Source of the DNA: Campylobacterota bacterium
GTDB taxonomy: Bacteria > Campylobacterota > Campylobacteria > Campylobacterales > JAJVLF01
Assembly (NCBI GenBank): GCA_029255845.1
Contig: JAJVLF010000017.1
Location: 1 to 35,991 of the forward strand
Direction: 5' to 3'
Length of the DNA stretch: 35,991 nucleotides
Shown here: positions 33,770-35,991 of the stretch, in pieces
Layout of the letters: each line of letters starts with the position of its first letter
Position numbering within the stretch: position 1 is the stretch's first letter
The notes under the pieces: generated by a model
Told to the model about the DNA's origin: nothing
The model's database searches: none
The model's input: the letters and a program-made list of their open reading frames with translations, nothing else
Translations under genes and position numbers: made by a program

Positions 33770-35991
33770 GTGATAAGTCAAGGAAGAATTAAAATAGGTA
33801 TAGTTTTATTTATATTACTAAATACTGTAATGTTAAATGCTGTTATACAAACAGAACTAAGAAATGGGGAGTGGCAACTAATAGGGTTTATGGGTCCTCA
33901 AAACTCTGCAGCATCAGGCTCATATAATGGAGATTTAAATAGAGAAGTAATAGATATAGCAGATGCAAATACTACTTATTTAGTAAAAGAAAGTAATGGT
34001 GCTAATGGACAACTAGCATATAAAACTGGTATATTAGATACAAATCTAGCAACAACTTATACAGGCACAACAACACAAATAGGCTCTAGTATAGGAATAT
34101 TTGCTATTAAAAATCAACAATCTCCATCAGGTGAAACTACTCTAGCTTCTACAGAAGCAACAGCTGTTAAAATGAAAATAGCTAATCCAAAACAATTTAT
34201 AATTAATTTACCAAAATATAGAATGTATATAAAAGGTAAATCAGCTCCTGCTGTTAGAGTAGATTATCAAGCAAACTATGAAGGACAAAAGATTAGTATG
34301 AAGTTTGGTAGTGAGACTAAAGATTATGTAGTGTATTTTAATCATGCTAATACTTTTATGTATCCAGCAATCCCACTAAATAGTGCTGATATTGAAGCAG
34401 GACAACATGATTCTTTGTCTACTCTTATACAAGATGCAATTGATTTTGATACTTCTGATAATAATATAACAGAAATGTTAGTTAATAATAGATATACCGT
34501 TAAAGATACAGCAGGTGTATATAATAAAGATTTAACTGACTTTTCTTCATCTACTGATTATCAAGCAACAGTATATAGGTTTTCTAATGGGGCTTGGGAG
34601 GTTTTTGATAGTAGAAATGCTAAACAAAGCTCTAATGCTTTTGATAAATTTAATACAGGTAAAGGGTATTGGGTTAAGATTGATAATGCTGCTACTGCTA
34701 GGGCAATAGCAGGTGAAGAATTAATTATTCCTAAAACAGGTTTAATAACTTCATCTTCAGCTATAATTAAAGATAATGCTTATATGAATGCTAAGACTGG
34801 TTGGAATTTATTATCATTTAAAGATACAAATATAAGATATGCTCCTAGTGGGGTTTTTATTCCTCAAAATGTTTGGAATAGAAATGATTTATTTGGTGGA
34901 GTTAGATTATTCTTTAAATCAGAAGGAAGATCTAATGGTGTTCTTAGTGGTAATATTAATTTAGGAACTACAATTGATAACAACTATTCAGATACAAATT
35001 CTGCAGCAAGAGCTATTAATTTAGCTATGCAAGTAAAAAATGATATATCAAGTGAGTTTCAAAAGATTAGAGCTATACCTGCTATAGATTTTAATGCTAC
35101 TGGTGGTGATAGCACACCAGGTATTATAATTTTATCAGATGGTTTGTTTGAGATAAATACTTCAGGAAATACAACAACTGGTGCTCCATTAAATCAAGTT
35201 ATAAAAACAATAGCTAAAGGGAAATTAAAGCAATTAGCTAATGGAAACTATGGTTCAGCATATGGTGAATATATGAACTTTATCAATATAAATACTGCTT
35301 TAGATGCTTCTCGTGATGTTAATGCTTCTCTATCTGTATATATTCATAATGGTAATTCTGCTGCTCAAAAAACAAATGCATTAAATGATGGTAATAATTC
35401 AAATAGATTAATAAATGTTTTAGATGCATTTACAAGAGCTGCTACTAAAAATGGGGAAACAGCTCCTTATACAAGAACGGCAGGGTATTTGGCAACAGTA
35501 AACTTTAATGCTGTTACTGACTATACTGATGATAATAATATGACTCATATGCTTATAGCTTCAGGAGAAAGATATTCTATTTCTGATTCTACTTTTACTA
35601 AAGTATATAAATATAAAGATGGTGGTAAATTTACAATAGTATCTTCAAAAGGTTCTACAAATGTAGATTCTTCTAGTGCTACTGATGCTACTGGGGCTGC
35701 GGATACTGTAGCAATTATTAATGCACAAACAGCAACTACAGGAGTCCGTGCAATAGATCTTGGTCAAGCAACAGGAACAACAAATCTATACTTTGCTATT
35801 ATGTCAACAGAAAAAGGTTTAGAATTATTAGAAAATGATTCTAAGAATTTATTTGAAGATATTGCATTGACTGATGGAGCTATTCCTAATATTGCTAGAA
35901 CAAGAGGAGCTATTACTACTGTTCATAGCACTAAGAACTTATTTGATACTAGTGTTGTTATTAATAGGGATGTTATTGATGGGAATGTTAG
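33770..35991 (+). CDS. Second giant secreted paralogue (3' end outside window)
   Basis: Open frame of about 740 codons from GTG 33770, with AAGGAG 6-7 nt upstream, running off the window. N-terminal Sec signal (KIGIVLFILLNTVMLNA), then LRNGEWQLIGF, KYRMYIKGKSAPAVRVDYQ (about 150), RFSNGAWEVFD...FNTGKGYWVKI (about 280-300), TGWNLLSFKDTNIRYAPSG (about 343) and a later ENDSKNLFEDIAL...IARTRGAI segment. All of these align in order and at nearly the same positions with the 1,299-residue neighbour, so the two arose by tandem duplication. Sequence divergence is high. TAAAGTTG at 33706 is a possible -35-like element, with a poor partner. Confidence 0.8.
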   Translation, partial: MISQGRIKIGIVLFILLNTVMLNAVIQTELRNGEWQLIGFMGPQNSAASGSYNGDLNREVIDIADANTTYLVKESNGANGQLAYKTGILDTNLATTYTGTTTQIGSSIGIFAIKNQQSPSGETTLASTEATAVKMKIANPKQFIINLPKYRMYIKGKSAPAVRVDYQANYEGQKISMKFGSETKDYVVYFNHANTFMYPAIPLNSADIEAGQHDSLSTLIQDAIDFDTSDNNITEMLVNNRYTVKDTAGVYNKDLTDFSSSTDYQATVYRFSNGAWEVFDSRNAKQSSNAFDKFNTGKGYWVKIDNAATARAIAGEELIIPKTGLITSSSAIIKDNAYMNAKTGWNLLSFKDTNIRYAPSGVFIPQNVWNRNDLFGGVRLFFKSEGRSNGVLSGNINLGTTIDNNYSDTNSAARAINLAMQVKNDISSEFQKIRAIPAIDFNATGGDSTPGIIILSDGLFEINTSGNTTTGAPLNQVIKTIAKGKLKQLANGNYGSAYGEYMNFININTALDASRDVNASLSVYIHNGNSAAQKTNALNDGNNSNRLINVLDAFTRAATKNGETAPYTRTAGYLATVNFNAVTDYTDDNNMTHMLIASGERYSISDSTFTKVYKYKDGGKFTIVSSKGSTNVDSSSATDATGAADTVAIINAQTATTGVRAIDLGQATGTTNLYFAIMSTEKGLELLENDSKNLFEDIALTDGAIPNIARTRGAITTVHSTKNLFDTSVVINRDVIDGNV

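Overview
This is AT-rich DNA from a motile bacterium that is most likely a member of the Campylobacterota. The evidence is the flagellin with Campylobacter/Helicobacter-type terminal regions, a strong sigma-28 promoter in front of it, GatB, a 321-residue HemB with a cysteine metal site, and short tightly packed genes. No rRNA, tRNA, CRISPR array or insertion sequence was recognised.

Layout. 1-1395: a frameshifted DUF4760-like gene, then about 650 nt without a gene that holds a 38-bp perfect palindrome, a terminator-like hairpin and a long structured repeat. 1396-3807 (-): gatB and an LVIVD-type lipoprotein. 4025-5569 (+): an AAA-ATPase/PD-(D/E)XK protein. 5683-12263 (-): MATE transporter, DbpA-type helicase, a DUF2063-DUF692 (MNIO) pair, hemB, a cyclic-nucleotide-binding protein and a PHP phosphatase. 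12413-15521 (-): flagellin and xseA. 15653-17285 (+): pstS, a DUF4177 protein and a TM2 protein in overlapping order. 17388-18567 (+): a DUF1566 lipoprotein, then a decaying patch with an intact antitoxin, a broken Txe/YoeB-like toxin and another gene remnant. 18560-28310 (-): a small membrane-anchored protein, ftsW, a partial type II secretion (T2SS) operon in transcription order K-L-M-N-C-D-E preceded by a 172-residue secreted protein, and HU. 28449-35991 (+): a membrane protein with a degenerate GGDEF domain, then two giant secreted paralogues, the second cut by the window end.

The most interesting region is 20336-35991. The small secreted protein coupled to gspK and the two giant proteins share a repeated aromatic module (GWN(L/M)(L/I)S ... 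W ... G-x-G-(Y/F)-W). I infer a dedicated T2SS with its own family of modular cargo or surface proteins. The first giant gene is preceded by a 22-bp-period repeat array that contains a sigma-28-like promoter, which suggests co-expression with flagella.

A second theme is unusual translation starts. hemB can encode its full TIM barrel only from an ATA codon inside an ATAA stop/start overlap. gspK needs ATA or CTG to recover its prepilin leader. dbpA has an ideal Shine-Dalgarno in front of ATC. A third theme is gene decay by short indels and nonsense changes at 166-749 and 18156-18567.
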